A stretch of 64,000 nucleotides of DNA from Eubacteriales bacterium (lineage in GTDB: Bacteria > Bacillota > Clostridia > Christensenellales > Aristaeellaceae), in assembly GCA_028693055.1 (NCBI GenBank), contig JAQUWD010000003.1, positions 1 to 64,000 of the forward strand. Direction: 5' to 3'. Shown here piece by piece: positions 30,998 through 40,493 of this stretch; positions within the stretch are counted from its first letter, which is position 1; the number at the start of each line of letters is the position of its first letter. Both the position numbers and the translations under genes were made by a program. The notes under the pieces were generated by a model. That model was not told where the DNA came from and did not search any database. It saw nothing but the letters and a program-made list of their open reading frames with translations.

Positions 30998-31914
30998 CGA
31001 ATTATCGCGACGCAGTTGAAAATGCGCTAGCAAACAATGGTCTGCTTCTCCCTGATAACGGTGTGCCGGTGACGGAGCCGCTTGAGAAAGCTCCGCAGCT
31101 AGGCGAGGTGCCGCAGCCGTTGCGAAGCGCTATGCGTTACAGCCTTCTTTTACCCGGCAAGCGTATCAGACCTGTGCTCTTGCTAGCGGCTTATCATCTA
31201 CTCAAAGAGGATTGGTCACGCGCCATTCCTTATGCGTGCGCTATGGAAATGATTCACACGTACTCTTTGATTCACGATGATCTACCCGCCATGGACGACG
31301 ACGCTTTGCGTCGAGGCAAGCCTACCAATCATAAGGTATATGGCGAAGCCATGGCGATCCTCGCCGGAGACGGACTGCTGAACATGGCTTACGAAACCAT
31401 GCTGAGTGCGCCCATTACCAAGGACGAACCTGTTATGGCGCTCAGAGCCATGGAGGAAATCGCTTGCAGAGCCGGGGTACGCGGCATGGTGGCGGGGCAG
31501 ACCTTGGATGTAACGCTGGAAGGCCATGTGCCTACTCAGGATTATGTACGGTACATTCATGCTCACAAAACGGCGGATTTGTTGACCGCTCCTGTACTGG
31601 CGGGCATGATGCTGGCAGGGGCTACCGAGGAACAGCTTCAAAATGGCAGAAAATATGGACACAGTATTGGACTTGCTTTCCAGATTGTAGACGATCTACT
31701 GGACTTAGAGGGCGACGCAAAGGCCATGGGGAAAGATACGGGAATGGATGCGCAACGTGGCAAAATGACTTGGCCCACGGTGTATGGAGTCGAGAGAGCA
31801 CATCAGGATGCACAGGAATGTATCCAGACGGCGATAGATGCAATGAAGCCTTTTGGAGAAAAAGGTGCTTTCTTATCCGAATTGGCGCGTCAAACCCTTG
31901 TGCGAAGATCCTAA
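30994..31914 (+). CDS. ispA: farnesyl diphosphate synthase (short-chain polyprenyl synthase)
   Basis: A 306-residue trans-prenyltransferase. The first aspartate-rich motif is HDDLPAMDDDALRRGKPT and the second is LAFQIVDDLLDLEGD; the substrate-binding LLPGKRIRPVL segment is present. It condenses isopentenyl units into farnesyl diphosphate for undecaprenol and quinone synthesis. The xseB-ispA order is typical of Bacillota, but dxs, which often follows, is missing here. The GTG start overlaps the xseB stop. Confidence 0.92.
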   Translation: MTNYRDAVENALANNGLLLPDNGVPVTEPLEKAPQLGEVPQPLRSAMRYSLLLPGKRIRPVLLLAAYHLLKEDWSRAIPYACAMEMIHTYSLIHDDLPAMDDDALRRGKPTNHKVYGEAMAILAGDGLLNMAYETMLSAPITKDEPVMALRAMEEIACRAGVRGMVAGQTLDVTLEGHVPTQDYVRYIHAHKTADLLTAPVLAGMMLAGATEEQLQNGRKYGHSIGLAFQIVDDLLDLEGDAKAMGKDTGMDAQRGKMTWPTVYGVERAHQDAQECIQTAIDAMKPFGEKGAFLSELARQTLVRRS

Positions 31915-31958
31915 AACGTGTTATCATAGGATGAATCTGTTGAATTGGGGGCGTCGAG

Positions 31959-32420
31959 TTGCATCCGATTGTTGAAGTCCTGACAAATCACGTGCTTTTC
32001 GCTGCACTGATTGGTTGGTTTATGGCGCAGGGGTTAAAAATTCCGATCTATTGGCTGATTGAGCATAAATGGGATTTTTCCCGCTTCCATGGATCGGGTG
32101 GGATGCCTAGCTCCCATTCCGCAATGGTGGTGGCGACAGCTACCATGACAGGCGGGTTATACGGCTTTGGTACCGGCTTGTTTGCACTGTCCGTTGTATT
32201 GGCCTGCATTGTGATGTATGACGCTGCGGGCGTGCGAAGGGAAACCGGCGCGCAAGCCACCGTCATCAACCAAATACTCAAAGACGTGCTGATTAACGGC
32301 AAGCAGATCTCCGACGAGGAGCTCAAGGAGCTGGTTGGGCATACGCCGTTAGAGGTAGCGGGCGGGGCTTTTGTGGGTCTTTTAGTCGGGATTATTTATC
32401 TGTTGATTCTTTTTCAATAA
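31959..32420 (+). CDS. divergent PAP2-family membrane protein (YuiD/DUF212)
   Basis: A 153-residue membrane protein. The phosphatase-like motif FHGSGGMPSSHSAMVVATAT is clear, preceded by one membrane helix and followed by two more (GLFALSVVLACIVMYDAAGV and GGAFVGLLVGIIYLLILF). The conserved GVRRETGAQA loop marks the DUF212/YuiD group. The start appears to be the TTG at 31959 with a weak purine-rich site. Its place after ispA suggests a polyprenyl-phosphate substrate, but the family's reaction has not been settled. Confidence 0.82.
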   Translation: MHPIVEVLTNHVLFAALIGWFMAQGLKIPIYWLIEHKWDFSRFHGSGGMPSSHSAMVVATATMTGGLYGFGTGLFALSVVLACIVMYDAAGVRRETGAQATVINQILKDVLINGKQISDEELKELVGHTPLEVAGGAFVGLLVGIIYLLILFQ

Positions 32421-32438
32421 GAAAGGGGCGCTATACAA

Positions 32439-32969
32439 ATGGATCATTTTATGGAAGAGGTAGTCGTAAAGAAGGGGAGAACGATGGATGATATTCTGTA
32501 CATCCTCTCCAATATCATTATGGTCATTTCCGCTATTTTTGCGATGATGATGCTTCAGCCGTTATTGATGAGCTTTTCGGTATTCGGACTGATTTTGGTT
32601 CTTCTATTCGCGGGTACCGCCGTGCTTTTATTCCTGTTCCGTGATCGGCTACGCACAGAGTACGAATATACTTTTACGAACGGCGATCTTGATTTTGCCA
32701 AGGTATATAACAACCAAAAGCGTAAAACGCTGGGTACCATGCGGGTGAAAAATGTAGAAGCCTTCGGCCCCGTGGATTCCAATGAATTCCGCAAGCTGGT
32801 TAATATGCCGGGACTTACGCGTAAAAATTGGTTTTTAAACCGCGGCGGAAATCTATATTATTTTTACTATCAAAAGGAAAGCGCCAAAACCATCATCGTT
32901 TTGGAGCCCTCCGACGAGCTGGTGGGTATGATCCGCAAATACTTGCCGGCTAATACCTATCGCGCCTAA
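32439..32969 (+). CDS. DUF6106-like membrane protein
   Basis: A 176-residue protein with two N-terminal membrane helices (ILYILSNIIMVISAIFAMMM and FSVFGLILVLLFAGTAVLLF) and a cytoplasmic domain TEYEYTFTNGDLDFAKVYNN then QKRKTLGTMRVKNVEAFGPV. This pattern recurs in uncharacterised Clostridia proteins next to cysteine desulfurase genes. I keep the first ATG because the family usually starts with a similar acidic leader; an ATG 15 codons later with its own GGGGAG is possible. Function unknown. Confidence 0.65.
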   Translation: MDHFMEEVVVKKGRTMDDILYILSNIIMVISAIFAMMMLQPLLMSFSVFGLILVLLFAGTAVLLFLFRDRLRTEYEYTFTNGDLDFAKVYNNQKRKTLGTMRVKNVEAFGPVDSNEFRKLVNMPGLTRKNWFLNRGGNLYYFYYQKESAKTIIVLEPSDELVGMIRKYLPANTYRA

Positions 32970-32981
32970 GAGGTGAGCTGG

Positions 32982-34136
32982 ATGACGGTTTATCTGGATA
33001 ACAGCGCTACGACACGCCCCTGCGACGCGGCGGTAGAAGCAATGAACCAAAGTATGCGGGAGGAGTTTTACAATCCTTCCGCACTTTATACACCCGCCAT
33101 GCACGCCGAACGAGCCATGGAGAACGCGCGCAAGACCATGGCAGCTGCGGTAGGTTGTAGCCCGCAGAATGTTATTTTTACCTCTGGCGGCACAGAAAGC
33201 GATAATTTGGCGATTATCGGCCATATGCAAACCCTCCATCAGGAGGGGGAGCTTCTGTATACCGCCGCCGAACACGCTGCCGTTAAAAACGCTTGTAAAG
33301 AGGCCGAGCGCCGGTTTTCCTGCAAAGCCATAGAAATCCCATTAACCAAAAGCGGTTCCGTGGATTTGGAGAGCTTTCGAGCGCTTCTATCACCGAAAAC
33401 CGCGTTGATTTGCGTCATGCAGGTTTGCAACGAGACGGGGGTTATCATGCCCCTTGACGAGATTTGTTCCCTCCGGGATCAGCTTGCGCCTCAAGCGGCT
33501 ATCCATGTGGATGGGGTACAGGGCTTTCTACGAGAACCATTTTCTTTCAAACGCTATCCGGTACAGTCTTATGCCGTCAGCGGTCATAAGATTCACGGTC
33601 CCAAGGGCGTTGGCGCTTTGTGTTGGCAAAACGGATTCCGGTTTAAAGCCCAGATCGTAGGCGGCGGTCAACAGGGAGACTTGAGAAGCGGAACAGAAAA
33701 TACGGTAGGCATTGCAGGCCTTAAGGCGGCTATCGAAGCATATCCCCCGGATAGCGCAAAAAAAATGCTTGAGTTGAAGAAGCTCTTGGTTCACCTTCTA
33801 ACACAGAGCCTACCCGAGACCCAAATTGTTGGCCTACCGGAGAGCGATCCCCAAAGCGCGGGGCATATCCTCAGCGTAGCGTTCCCACCGGTACGCGCAG
33901 AGACGCTGCTCCATGCCTTGGAGGCGGACGGCATTTATGTGGGTACAGGGTCAGCCTGTTCTTCAAAAAAAGGCAAGCATTCCTCCGTGCTGACCGCCAT
34001 GAAGCAGCCGGTGGATATCATGGATGGAGCCATTCGTATCAGCCTTTGTCCGAACAATACAGAGGAAGAAATGCGCTATACCGCCGAAAGGCTTACCGTT
34101 CAGGTGGAGCTGCTACGCAAGTTCATGCGTCGATAA
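32982..34136 (+). CDS. cysteine desulfurase (NifS/IscS family)
   Basis: A 384-residue PLP enzyme. It starts with VYLDNSATTRPC, has the PLP-lysine loop YAVSGHKIHGPKGVGALCW, the QGDLRSGTENTVGIAGLKAA box and the active-site Cys loop YVGTGSACSSKKGKH. It removes sulfur from cysteine and passes persulfide to acceptors. The directly following thiI makes it the likely sulfur donor for 4-thiouridine in tRNA, as with NifZ-ThiI in Bacillus. Start at the ATG 32982 after GAGGTG. Confidence 0.9.
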   Translation: MTVYLDNSATTRPCDAAVEAMNQSMREEFYNPSALYTPAMHAERAMENARKTMAAAVGCSPQNVIFTSGGTESDNLAIIGHMQTLHQEGELLYTAAEHAAVKNACKEAERRFSCKAIEIPLTKSGSVDLESFRALLSPKTALICVMQVCNETGVIMPLDEICSLRDQLAPQAAIHVDGVQGFLREPFSFKRYPVQSYAVSGHKIHGPKGVGALCWQNGFRFKAQIVGGGQQGDLRSGTENTVGIAGLKAAIEAYPPDSAKKMLELKKLLVHLLTQSLPETQIVGLPESDPQSAGHILSVAFPPVRAETLLHALEADGIYVGTGSACSSKKGKHSSVLTAMKQPVDIMDGAIRISLCPNNTEEEMRYTAERLTVQVELLRKFMRR

Positions 34137-34153
34137 GAAGGGAGAACAATACC

Positions 34154-35299
34154 GTGCGTGAAGTTTTACAGGTTCGCTTCGGCGAAATTCACTTAAAGGG
34201 CCTTAACCGCCCTTATTTCATGAGGATGCTGGTGGAGCGGATTAAGGCTGCCGTCAAGGAGATAAACGGCCACGTGTGGCTGAGCGACAGCCGAGTGTAT
34301 GTCAGCGATATGACCGACATGGAGGAGTGCATCCGTCGGGTCACCAAGGTTTTTGGCGTGCATAGCGTTTGCCGCGCCATCGAAATGGATAAAAGCGATT
34401 TTACCGCCATCTGTGCGCAAGCAGCAGAGCTGCTCAAGGATTACCGCGGCACCTTTAAAGTGGATGCACGCCGTAGCGATAAGCGATATCCTATGGATTC
34501 GCCAACCATCAATATCGAAATGGGCGGATATCTATTAGATCATCTGCCGGAGCTTACGGTGGACGTGCATCATCCCGCCCTTACGCTGTCGGTAGAAATT
34601 CGGGACATGGCTTACCTATATACGCACCCCATCATGGCGGTGGGTGGAATGCCGGTGGGTACCAACGGCAGAGCCACGCTGCTGCTGTCTGGCGGCATCG
34701 ACAGCCCGGTTGCTGGTTGGATGATCGCCAAACGAGGCGTAACGGTCAGCGCGGTGCATTTCTATTCTTTTCCCTATACGAGTGAGCGTGCGCGGGAGAA
34801 GGTGCTGGACTTAGCGCGTATTCTTTCGGAAAGCCTCTGCGGTATTCGCGTTCATGTGGTGCCTTTTACGGATATTCAGATGCAGATTCACGAGAAATGT
34901 CACGAGGATTACACGACGATCATTATGCGCCGTTACATGATGCGCATTGCTAACGCGATTGCCAAGAAAGAAAAATCCAACGGTTTGATCACGGGCGAAA
35001 GCATCGGGCAGGTAGCCAGCCAGACCATGCAGGCGCTGGCTTGTACCGACGCAGTGGTGGACATGCCCGTCTATCGTCCGCTCATTGGGTTTGACAAGCA
35101 AGAAATCATTGAAATCGCGCAAAAGATAGGGACTATGGAGACCTCGTCCCTACCCTATGAGGATTGCTGTACGGTGTTTACGCCCCGCCATCCCGCTACT
35201 CGCCCCAAAATGGAGATCATCCTTGACGGGGAAAGCAAGCTGGACAGCGAAGCGCTGATACAGGCTGCATTGGACGGAACGGAAGTTTTCGATCTGTAA
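34154..35299 (+). CDS. thiI: tRNA 4-thiouridine synthetase ThiI
   Basis: A 381-residue ThiI. The N-terminal ferredoxin-like and THUMP domains (FGEIHLKGLNRPYFM to HHPALTLSVEIRDM) lead to a PP-loop ATPase with LLLSGGIDSPVAGWMIAKRG and GLITGESIGQVASQTMQALA. The C-terminal rhodanese domain of the E. coli protein is absent, as in Bacillus, so sulfur must come directly from the upstream desulfurase. The GTG at 34154 has GGGAG nine bases upstream. Confidence 0.92.
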   Translation: MREVLQVRFGEIHLKGLNRPYFMRMLVERIKAAVKEINGHVWLSDSRVYVSDMTDMEECIRRVTKVFGVHSVCRAIEMDKSDFTAICAQAAELLKDYRGTFKVDARRSDKRYPMDSPTINIEMGGYLLDHLPELTVDVHHPALTLSVEIRDMAYLYTHPIMAVGGMPVGTNGRATLLLSGGIDSPVAGWMIAKRGVTVSAVHFYSFPYTSERAREKVLDLARILSESLCGIRVHVVPFTDIQMQIHEKCHEDYTTIIMRRYMMRIANAIAKKEKSNGLITGESIGQVASQTMQALACTDAVVDMPVYRPLIGFDKQEIIEIAQKIGTMETSSLPYEDCCTVFTPRHPATRPKMEIILDGESKLDSEALIQAALDGTEVFDL

Positions 35300-35309
35300 C
35301 AGCGCTCCA

Positions 35310-35576
35310 TCAAGACAAACCGCCGCCAACCAGAAAAGAAAGCAACGCGCCCGGCAGCCCCATTGCGCCCGCAAAGGCTGAGGCTACCGGGCCGTAGTCC
35401 ATTCTAAGCCCAAAGGGTGCGAGCGCCGCAGCCAAACAGTAGCATAAAATGAGCCCGGCGCAGAGCTTTTCCGTCATTTTGAGCACTCCTCTGTGAGGGG
35501 TCATGCACATGCAGCCCAGCCATAATCCTCCCACCAGCAGGGTAAAGAAACCAATGAGCCATAGCCTTTGCTCCAT
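35310..35576 (-). CDS. bofA: BofA-like sigma-K processing inhibitor
   Basis: An 88-residue protein with two membrane segments (LWLIGFFTLLVGGLWLGCMC and MTEKLCAGLILCYCLAAALA) and the C-terminal VASAFAGAMGLPGALLSFLV. The GxxGLPG ending and the length match BofA, which holds the sigma-K protease SpoIVFB inactive in the forespore membrane. AAAGGAG precedes the ATG at 35576. It converges with thiI and is divergent from cggR. If correct it indicates a spore-forming lineage; short membrane proteins are easy to misassign, so confidence is moderate. Confidence 0.6.
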   Translation of the reverse strand: MEQRLWLIGFFTLLVGGLWLGCMCMTPHRGVLKMTEKLCAGLILCYCLAAALAPFGLRMDYGPVASAFAGAMGLPGALLSFLVGGGLS

Positions 35577-35657
35577 TTACATCCGCTCCTTTATGGACAG
35601 CCTATGCAGCGACAGAAAAGGATAGACCTGTTTTTGTGAATTTTTTGTCAAAATTAC

Positions 35658-35686
35658 TTGCGGTTCAAAATGGATTGTAGTATAAT
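35658..35686 (+). promoter_or_regulatory. cggR operon promoter
   Basis: TTGCGG (35658-35663), a 17-base spacer and the consensus TATAAT (35681-35686). The CggR-type operator starts eight bases after the -10, so a bound repressor would block initiation or early elongation. Confidence 0.75.
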
Positions 35687-35693
35687 TTTCGGT

Positions 35694-35727
35694 GGGTTAA
35701 ATTTGGTCATGCGGGACATCAATTGAC
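35694..35727 (+). promoter_or_regulatory. CggR operator
   Basis: CGGGAC-ATCAAT-TGAC at 35712-35727 matches the known CggR repeat (CGGGAC-N6-TGTC) except for one base. A weaker upstream copy, GGGTTA-AATTTG-GTCA (35694-35709), lies about 19 bp away. The tandem arrangement resembles the Bacillus subtilis gapA operator. Confidence 0.7.
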
Positions 35728-35743
35728 CCATTGGAGAGTGGAT

Positions 35744-36769
35744 ATGGCCGACGACTATTTTACGCTGATGCAACGGCTTGCGCCTGATCTGGCGCAGGAG
35801 ATGGAGCGTAGAGCGCTGGTGCTGGAACGGATCGGCGCGCTACAGCCCGTGGGCAGACGGTTGCTGGCCGCCAGATTGAATATGCCGGAGCGGGAGGTTC
35901 GAACGGTATCCACATTACTACGAGAGCACGGTCTGGTATCGTTGGACGCTGCGGGTATGAGCCTAACTCAGGAGGCTGGCGACATATTACCCATGGCGCG
36001 GCTTTTCAGCCGTGACCTGCGCGGATTAACAGGCTTGGAAACGGCGTTAAGCCAGCGTTTTTCAGGCGCTAAGGTATGCGTGGTTGCCGGAGACGCAGAT
36101 GTGGACGAGCATGTGCTTCACGAGGTGGGGCGCAACGCCGCTCTTCGGCTTCGGGGATTTCTTCAAAGCGGCTCCACCTTGGCCGTCACCGGTGGCTCCA
36201 CCATTCATGAGGTTGCGTTTTCCGTACCTCAGGGCACGCCCATGAACGTCATGGTTGTACCTGCTAGAGGCGGTATCGGGCGTTCGCTGGAAACCCAAGC
36301 AAACACCATTGCCTGTGAAATTGCCAAGCGGCTGGGCGGTCATCATCGGATGATGCATCTACCGGATCATCTGGACGAGCAAGCGCTTTTGGAAATGCGC
36401 AAGCTACCGGAGATTGATGAGACGCTTACACTGCTAGAGCGTGCGGACGTGGTGCTCCATGGTGTGGGTCGGGCAGACGATATGGCGCAAAAGCGTCAAT
36501 TACCCGCTGCCATTGAGCGCGAGGTACTCAAAAAGGGCGCGGTTGCGGAAGCCTATGGGTGTTATTTTAACCCGGCGGGAAAGCTGGTTTACTCCGCATC
36601 TACGGTATCTCACGATTTAGGCGCGTTAAAGCCTGATTGCGCTTTGATTGCCGTGGCAGCGGGCGCGAGGAAGGCCGAGGCTATCATCGCCGCCATGGCA
36701 AGCCGGAAACACGCCATGCTGGTAACCGACGAGGGAGCAGCACAAGCGATGCTGAACTTGCCTCAATAA
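35744..36769 (+). CDS. cggR: central glycolytic genes regulator (SorC/DeoR-type)
   Basis: A 341-residue repressor: an N-terminal helix-turn-helix (VGRRLLAARLNMPEREVRTV) and a SorC-type sugar-phosphate-binding domain (LAVTGGSTIHEVAFSVPQGT, VVLHGVGRADDMAQKRQ, GCYFNPAGKLVYSAST). In Bacillus CggR senses fructose-1,6-bisphosphate and represses the lower glycolytic operon. I start it at the ATG at 35744 after GGAG; a TTG seven codons earlier would lie in the operator. It heads the operon with pgk-tpiA-gpmI; gapA, its usual direct neighbour, is absent. Confidence 0.88.
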   Translation: MADDYFTLMQRLAPDLAQEMERRALVLERIGALQPVGRRLLAARLNMPEREVRTVSTLLREHGLVSLDAAGMSLTQEAGDILPMARLFSRDLRGLTGLETALSQRFSGAKVCVVAGDADVDEHVLHEVGRNAALRLRGFLQSGSTLAVTGGSTIHEVAFSVPQGTPMNVMVVPARGGIGRSLETQANTIACEIAKRLGGHHRMMHLPDHLDEQALLEMRKLPEIDETLTLLERADVVLHGVGRADDMAQKRQLPAAIEREVLKKGAVAEAYGCYFNPAGKLVYSASTVSHDLGALKPDCALIAVAAGARKAEAIIAAMASRKHAMLVTDEGAAQAMLNLPQ

Positions 36770-36824
36770 TATGCTTGCTTGCCCATACGGGCTTTGCAAT
36801 ACAAACTGCTAAGGAGTGTGCATT

Positions 36825-38015
36825 ATGGCGAAGAAAACCATTGAGGACATTCAGGTAAAGGGAAAAAAGGTACTCGTTCGCTGCGATTTTAACGTGCCCA
36901 TGGACGAAAACAAGGTAATCACGGATGAAAATCGTCTTCGCGGCGCTCTGCCTACCATTCAATATCTGGTGAAGAATGGCGCGAAGGTTATTCTCTGCTC
37001 TCATCTGGGTCGTCCCAAGGGAGAGTTCAACATGAAGTACTCCCTGAAGCCCGTCGCAGCCCGCCTGAGCGAGATGCTGGGTCAGGAAGTCAAAATGGCT
37101 GAGGACGTTATCGGTCCTTCCGCTAAGAAGCTATCCTCCGAGTTAAACGACGGCGATGTGATGCTGCTTGAAAATGTCCGCTTCCATAAGGAAGAGGAAA
37201 AGAATGATCCCGCCTTTGCCAAGGAACTGGCTTCTTTGGCTGAGGTATATGTAAACGACGCCTTTGGCACCGCTCACCGTGCTCACGCTTCTACCGAGGG
37301 CGTGGCTCATTACCTGACCCCCGCTGTTGCCGGCTACCTGATCGGCAAGGAGCTTTCCATCATGGGTAAGGCGCTGGAAGATCCCGCTCGTCCCTTTGTG
37401 GCAATTTTGGGCGGCGCGAAGGTTAGCGATAAAATTGGCGTTATCACCAATTTGCTGGAAAAGGTCGATACTTTGATCATCGGCGGCGGCATGAGCTACA
37501 CCTTCCAAACCGCTCTGGGCCAAAAGATTGGCAAGAGCCTGTTGGAGGCTGACAAGGTTGAATTAGCCAAAGAGCTGATGGACAAGGCGAAGGCTAAGGG
37601 CGTTAAGCTGCTTCTGCCCGTTGACAATATTGCCGGCGACAGCTTTTCCAATGACGCAAAGCGCATTACCGTTATGTGCGCTGATGGTATCCCGGACGAT
37701 TACGAGGGCATGGATATTGGCCCCAAGACCTGTGAAATCTTTGCCAAAGAAGTCGAGAATGCCGGTACTGTTGTTTGGAACGGCCCCATGGGCGTATTCG
37801 AGTTTGAAAACTTTGCTGCCGGTACCCGCGCTATCGCCAAAGCCATGGCTGAGTGCAAGGGCGTAACCATCATCGGCGGCGGCGACAGCGCGGCGGCTGT
37901 GGAGCAGATGGGCTATGCCGACAAGGTCAGCCACGTATCCACCGGTGGCGGCGCTAGCCTCGAATATCTGGAAGGCAAGACGCTGCCCGGCGTTGCAGCC
38001 CTTAACGACAAGTAA
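36825..38015 (+). CDS. pgk: phosphoglycerate kinase
   Basis: A 396-residue PGK converting 1,3-bisphosphoglycerate and ADP to 3-phosphoglycerate and ATP. It starts [20 protein letters not shown] with the DFNVPMDE substrate loop, has [19 protein letters not shown], the hinge [15 protein letters not shown] and the C-terminal nucleotide loop [15 protein letters not shown]. The ATG at 36825 has AAGGAG upstream and lies 55 bases after cggR, in the place gapA occupies in many relatives. Confidence 0.96.
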   Translation: MAKKTIEDIQVKGKKVLVRCDFNVPMDENKVITDENRLRGALPTIQYLVKNGAKVILCSHLGRPKGEFNMKYSLKPVAARLSEMLGQEVKMAEDVIGPSAKKLSSELNDGDVMLLENVRFHKEEEKNDPAFAKELASLAEVYVNDAFGTAHRAHASTEGVAHYLTPAVAGYLIGKELSIMGKALEDPARPFVAILGGAKVSDKIGVITNLLEKVDTLIIGGGMSYTFQTALGQKIGKSLLEADKVELAKELMDKAKAKGVKLLLPVDNIAGDSFSNDAKRITVMCADGIPDDYEGMDIGPKTCEIFAKEVENAGTVVWNGPMGVFEFENFAAGTRAIAKAMAECKGVTIIGGGDSAAAVEQMGYADKVSHVSTGGGASLEYLEGKTLPGVAALNDK

Positions 38016-38024
38016 TTCTTATTT

Positions 38025-38061
38025 CATTGCGCAGGTTCGCTAGATACGAGCCTGCGCAATG
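38025..38061 (+). other. perfect 11-bp hairpin between pgk and tpiA
   Basis: CATTGCGCAGG and CCTGCGCAATG pair perfectly around a 15-base loop just after the pgk stop. No T-run follows, so it is more likely an mRNA processing or stability element, adjusting pgk against tpiA, than a terminator. Confidence 0.7.
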
Positions 38062-38161
38062 CATGCCATAAGGCCTTCGTAACACGCGTAGGTCTTGTGT
38101 TTCAACATCCGCTTAAATGGATAAAGTTAGATTGTGCACAAAATGAAAAGAGGTAAATGAA

Positions 38162-38914
38162 ATGCGTAAGCCGATTATTGCCGGTAACTGGAAGATGAAC
38201 AAGACCCCCGCCGAAGCGAAGGAGCTGGTTTCCGCCCTTGCATCCACCGTTAAGGACGCAGACTGCGACGTAGTCGTATGCGTACCCGCTACGGATTTTG
38301 CAGCAGTTGCACAAGCGGCTAAGGGGACCAATATTAAGCTGGGCGCTCAGAATGTTCACTTTGCCAAGAGCGGCGCATATACCGGCGAGCTTTCCGCTGA
38401 TATGCTCAAGGCCTGCGGCGTTGAATACGTGGTGATCGGCCACAGCGAGCGCCGCCAGTATTTTGCGGAAACGGACAAGACGGTAAATCTGCGCGTAAAG
38501 GCTGCGGTAGCTGCCGGTTTGATCCCCATCATCTGCGTAGGCGAGCTCAAGGACGAACGGGAAGCTGGCTATACGGACATCATCGTGGAATATCAGACGT
38601 TGATGGCTCTGCACGGCCTCACCGAGGACGAAATCAAGACCTCTGTTATCGCCTATGAGCCTGTTTGGGCCATCGGTACCGGTCTCACGGCGACCGACGA
38701 GCAGGCGAACGAGACCATCGGCGCGATTCGCAAAGCCATGGAGCGCAAGTATGGCAAGAATGTCAGCGACGCTGTGCGCATCCAGTACGGCGGAAGCATG
38801 AAGCCCGGCAACGTTAAGGGATTGATGGCTCAGCCTGAAATCGACGGCGGCTTAATCGGCGGCGCTTCCTTGAAGGCTGACGAGTTCACTGCTGTAGTTA
38901 TGTATAACAAGTAA
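38162..38914 (+). CDS. tpiA: triosephosphate isomerase
   Basis: A 250-residue TIM. It shows the substrate Lys in AGNWKMNKTPAEAK, the catalytic His in YVVIGHSERRQYF and the catalytic Glu in VIAYEPVWAIGTG with the mobile loop after it; VRIQYGGSMKPGN forms the phosphate-binding end. It interconverts dihydroxyacetone phosphate and glyceraldehyde-3-phosphate. GAGG lies before the ATG. The 146-base gap after pgk holds the hairpin described separately. Confidence 0.96.
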   Translation: MRKPIIAGNWKMNKTPAEAKELVSALASTVKDADCDVVVCVPATDFAAVAQAAKGTNIKLGAQNVHFAKSGAYTGELSADMLKACGVEYVVIGHSERRQYFAETDKTVNLRVKAAVAAGLIPIICVGELKDEREAGYTDIIVEYQTLMALHGLTEDEIKTSVIAYEPVWAIGTGLTATDEQANETIGAIRKAMERKYGKNVSDAVRIQYGGSMKPGNVKGLMAQPEIDGGLIGGASLKADEFTAVVMYNK

Positions 38915-38928
38915 GTAAGGAGCACAAT

Positions 38929-40473
38929 ATGGATAAAACCATGACGGCGCTGATCATTATGGACGGCTTTGGAATCAATCCCGCCCATGACGGCAACGCA
39001 ATTTATCAACAGGGTACCCCTCATTTGGACGCGTTTATGGCGAAGTATCCTCACACTCAATTAGGCGCTAGTGGGATGGATGTTGGGCTGCCTGACGGTC
39101 AAATGGGCAACAGCGAGGTCGGCCATTTGAATATCGGCGCTGGACGTATCGTTTATCAGGAGCTGACCCGCATCACCAAGGATATCATGGACGGTGATTT
39201 CTTTAAGAAAGAGCCCTTGATGAAAGCCATGGATACCGCCATAGCCACCGGCAAAGCGGTTCATTTGATGGGCTTGGTTAGCGACGGCGGCGTGCACAGC
39301 CACAATACCCATTTATACGCCCTGCTGGAAATGTGCAAGCAGCGCGGCGTAAAGGAAGTATACGTACACGCATTCTTGGATGGACGTGATGTGCCTCCTT
39401 CCAGCGGCATTGACTATGTCAAAGAATTGCAGCAGAAAATGAACGAAATCGGCGTAGGCAAAATCGCTACCGTAATGGGTCGTTATTGGGCTATGGATCG
39501 CGATAATCTGTGGGATCGTGTCCAAAAGGCCTACGATGCGATGGTGCTGGGCGTTGGCGAGCATGCCGCTAGCGGCGCGCAAGCGGTGGAGCAGAGCTAT
39601 GCCAAGGAAGAAACTGACGAGTTTGTAAAGCCGACCGTAATAACGGAAAACGGCAAGCCCGTTGGAACCATTGGAGAGGGAGACAGCGTGATCTTCTTCA
39701 ACTTCCGGCCTGACCGTGCACGTCAGCTGACCCGTACCTTCATTATGCCGGACTTTGACGGCTTCCAGCGCGGCAAAGGCTACTTTAAGGTAAACTTTGT
39801 CTCCATGACTCAGTACGATGAAACCTTTACCAACCTTGAAGTGGTCAATCCCCCTGCGTCGCTGGAAAACACGATGGGCGAGTATCTGTCCAACTTGGGC
39901 AAGACCCAGCTGCGCATTGCCGAGACGCAGAAGTATGCGCACGTGACCTTCTTCTTCAACGGCGGCGTAGAGAAGCCCAATCTGGGCGAGGATCGGGAGC
40001 TAATCCCTTCCTCCAAGGTGGCAACCTTTGATATGAAGCCAGAAATGTCTGCGTATGAGGTTACGGACAAAGCGATTGAGTTGATTAACGCCAAGAAATA
40101 CGACGTGATGATCCTCAACTTCGCCAACTGCGACATGGTAGGTCATACCGGTGTGATGGATGCCGCCATGAAGGCTGTTGAAACGGTAGATATCTGTGTG
40201 GATAAGGTGGTCAACGCCATTCTTACCAACGGCGGACGAGTCTTTGTTACCGCCGACCACGGCAACGCAGATCAGATGGTGGATCCCGCCACCCATGAGC
40301 CCTTCACCGCTCATACCACCAACCCGGTGCCTTTTATCGCAATCGGTGCGGATATGGTCGGCAAGAAGCTTCGCGACGGCGGTCGTTTAGCGGATATCGC
40401 GCCTACCATGCTGGAAAGCATGGGTGTTGCGGTGCCCAACCAGATGACCGGCAAAAGCCTGCTATGTAAGTAA
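38929..40473 (+). CDS. gpmI: phosphoglycerate mutase, cofactor-independent
   Basis: A 514-residue Mn-dependent iPGM of the alkaline-phosphatase superfamily. It starts with ALIIMDGFGINPAHDGNAI, has the catalytic Ser in GNSEVGHLNIGAGRIVYQEL, metal ligands in NFANCDMVGHTGVMDAAMKA and VTADHGNADQM, and the GRYWAMDRDN insertion-domain box. It converts 3- to 2-phosphoglycerate. AAGGAG precedes the ATG. Enolase does not follow, so the operon ends here. Confidence 0.96.
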   Translation: MDKTMTALIIMDGFGINPAHDGNAIYQQGTPHLDAFMAKYPHTQLGASGMDVGLPDGQMGNSEVGHLNIGAGRIVYQELTRITKDIMDGDFFKKEPLMKAMDTAIATGKAVHLMGLVSDGGVHSHNTHLYALLEMCKQRGVKEVYVHAFLDGRDVPPSSGIDYVKELQQKMNEIGVGKIATVMGRYWAMDRDNLWDRVQKAYDAMVLGVGEHAASGAQAVEQSYAKEETDEFVKPTVITENGKPVGTIGEGDSVIFFNFRPDRARQLTRTFIMPDFDGFQRGKGYFKVNFVSMTQYDETFTNLEVVNPPASLENTMGEYLSNLGKTQLRIAETQKYAHVTFFFNGGVEKPNLGEDRELIPSSKVATFDMKPEMSAYEVTDKAIELINAKKYDVMILNFANCDMVGHTGVMDAAMKAVETVDICVDKVVNAILTNGGRVFVTADHGNADQMVDPATHEPFTAHTTNPVPFIAIGADMVGKKLRDGGRLADIAPTMLESMGVAVPNQMTGKSLLCK

Positions 40474-40493
40474 ACATACGAAAACGCAATAAT

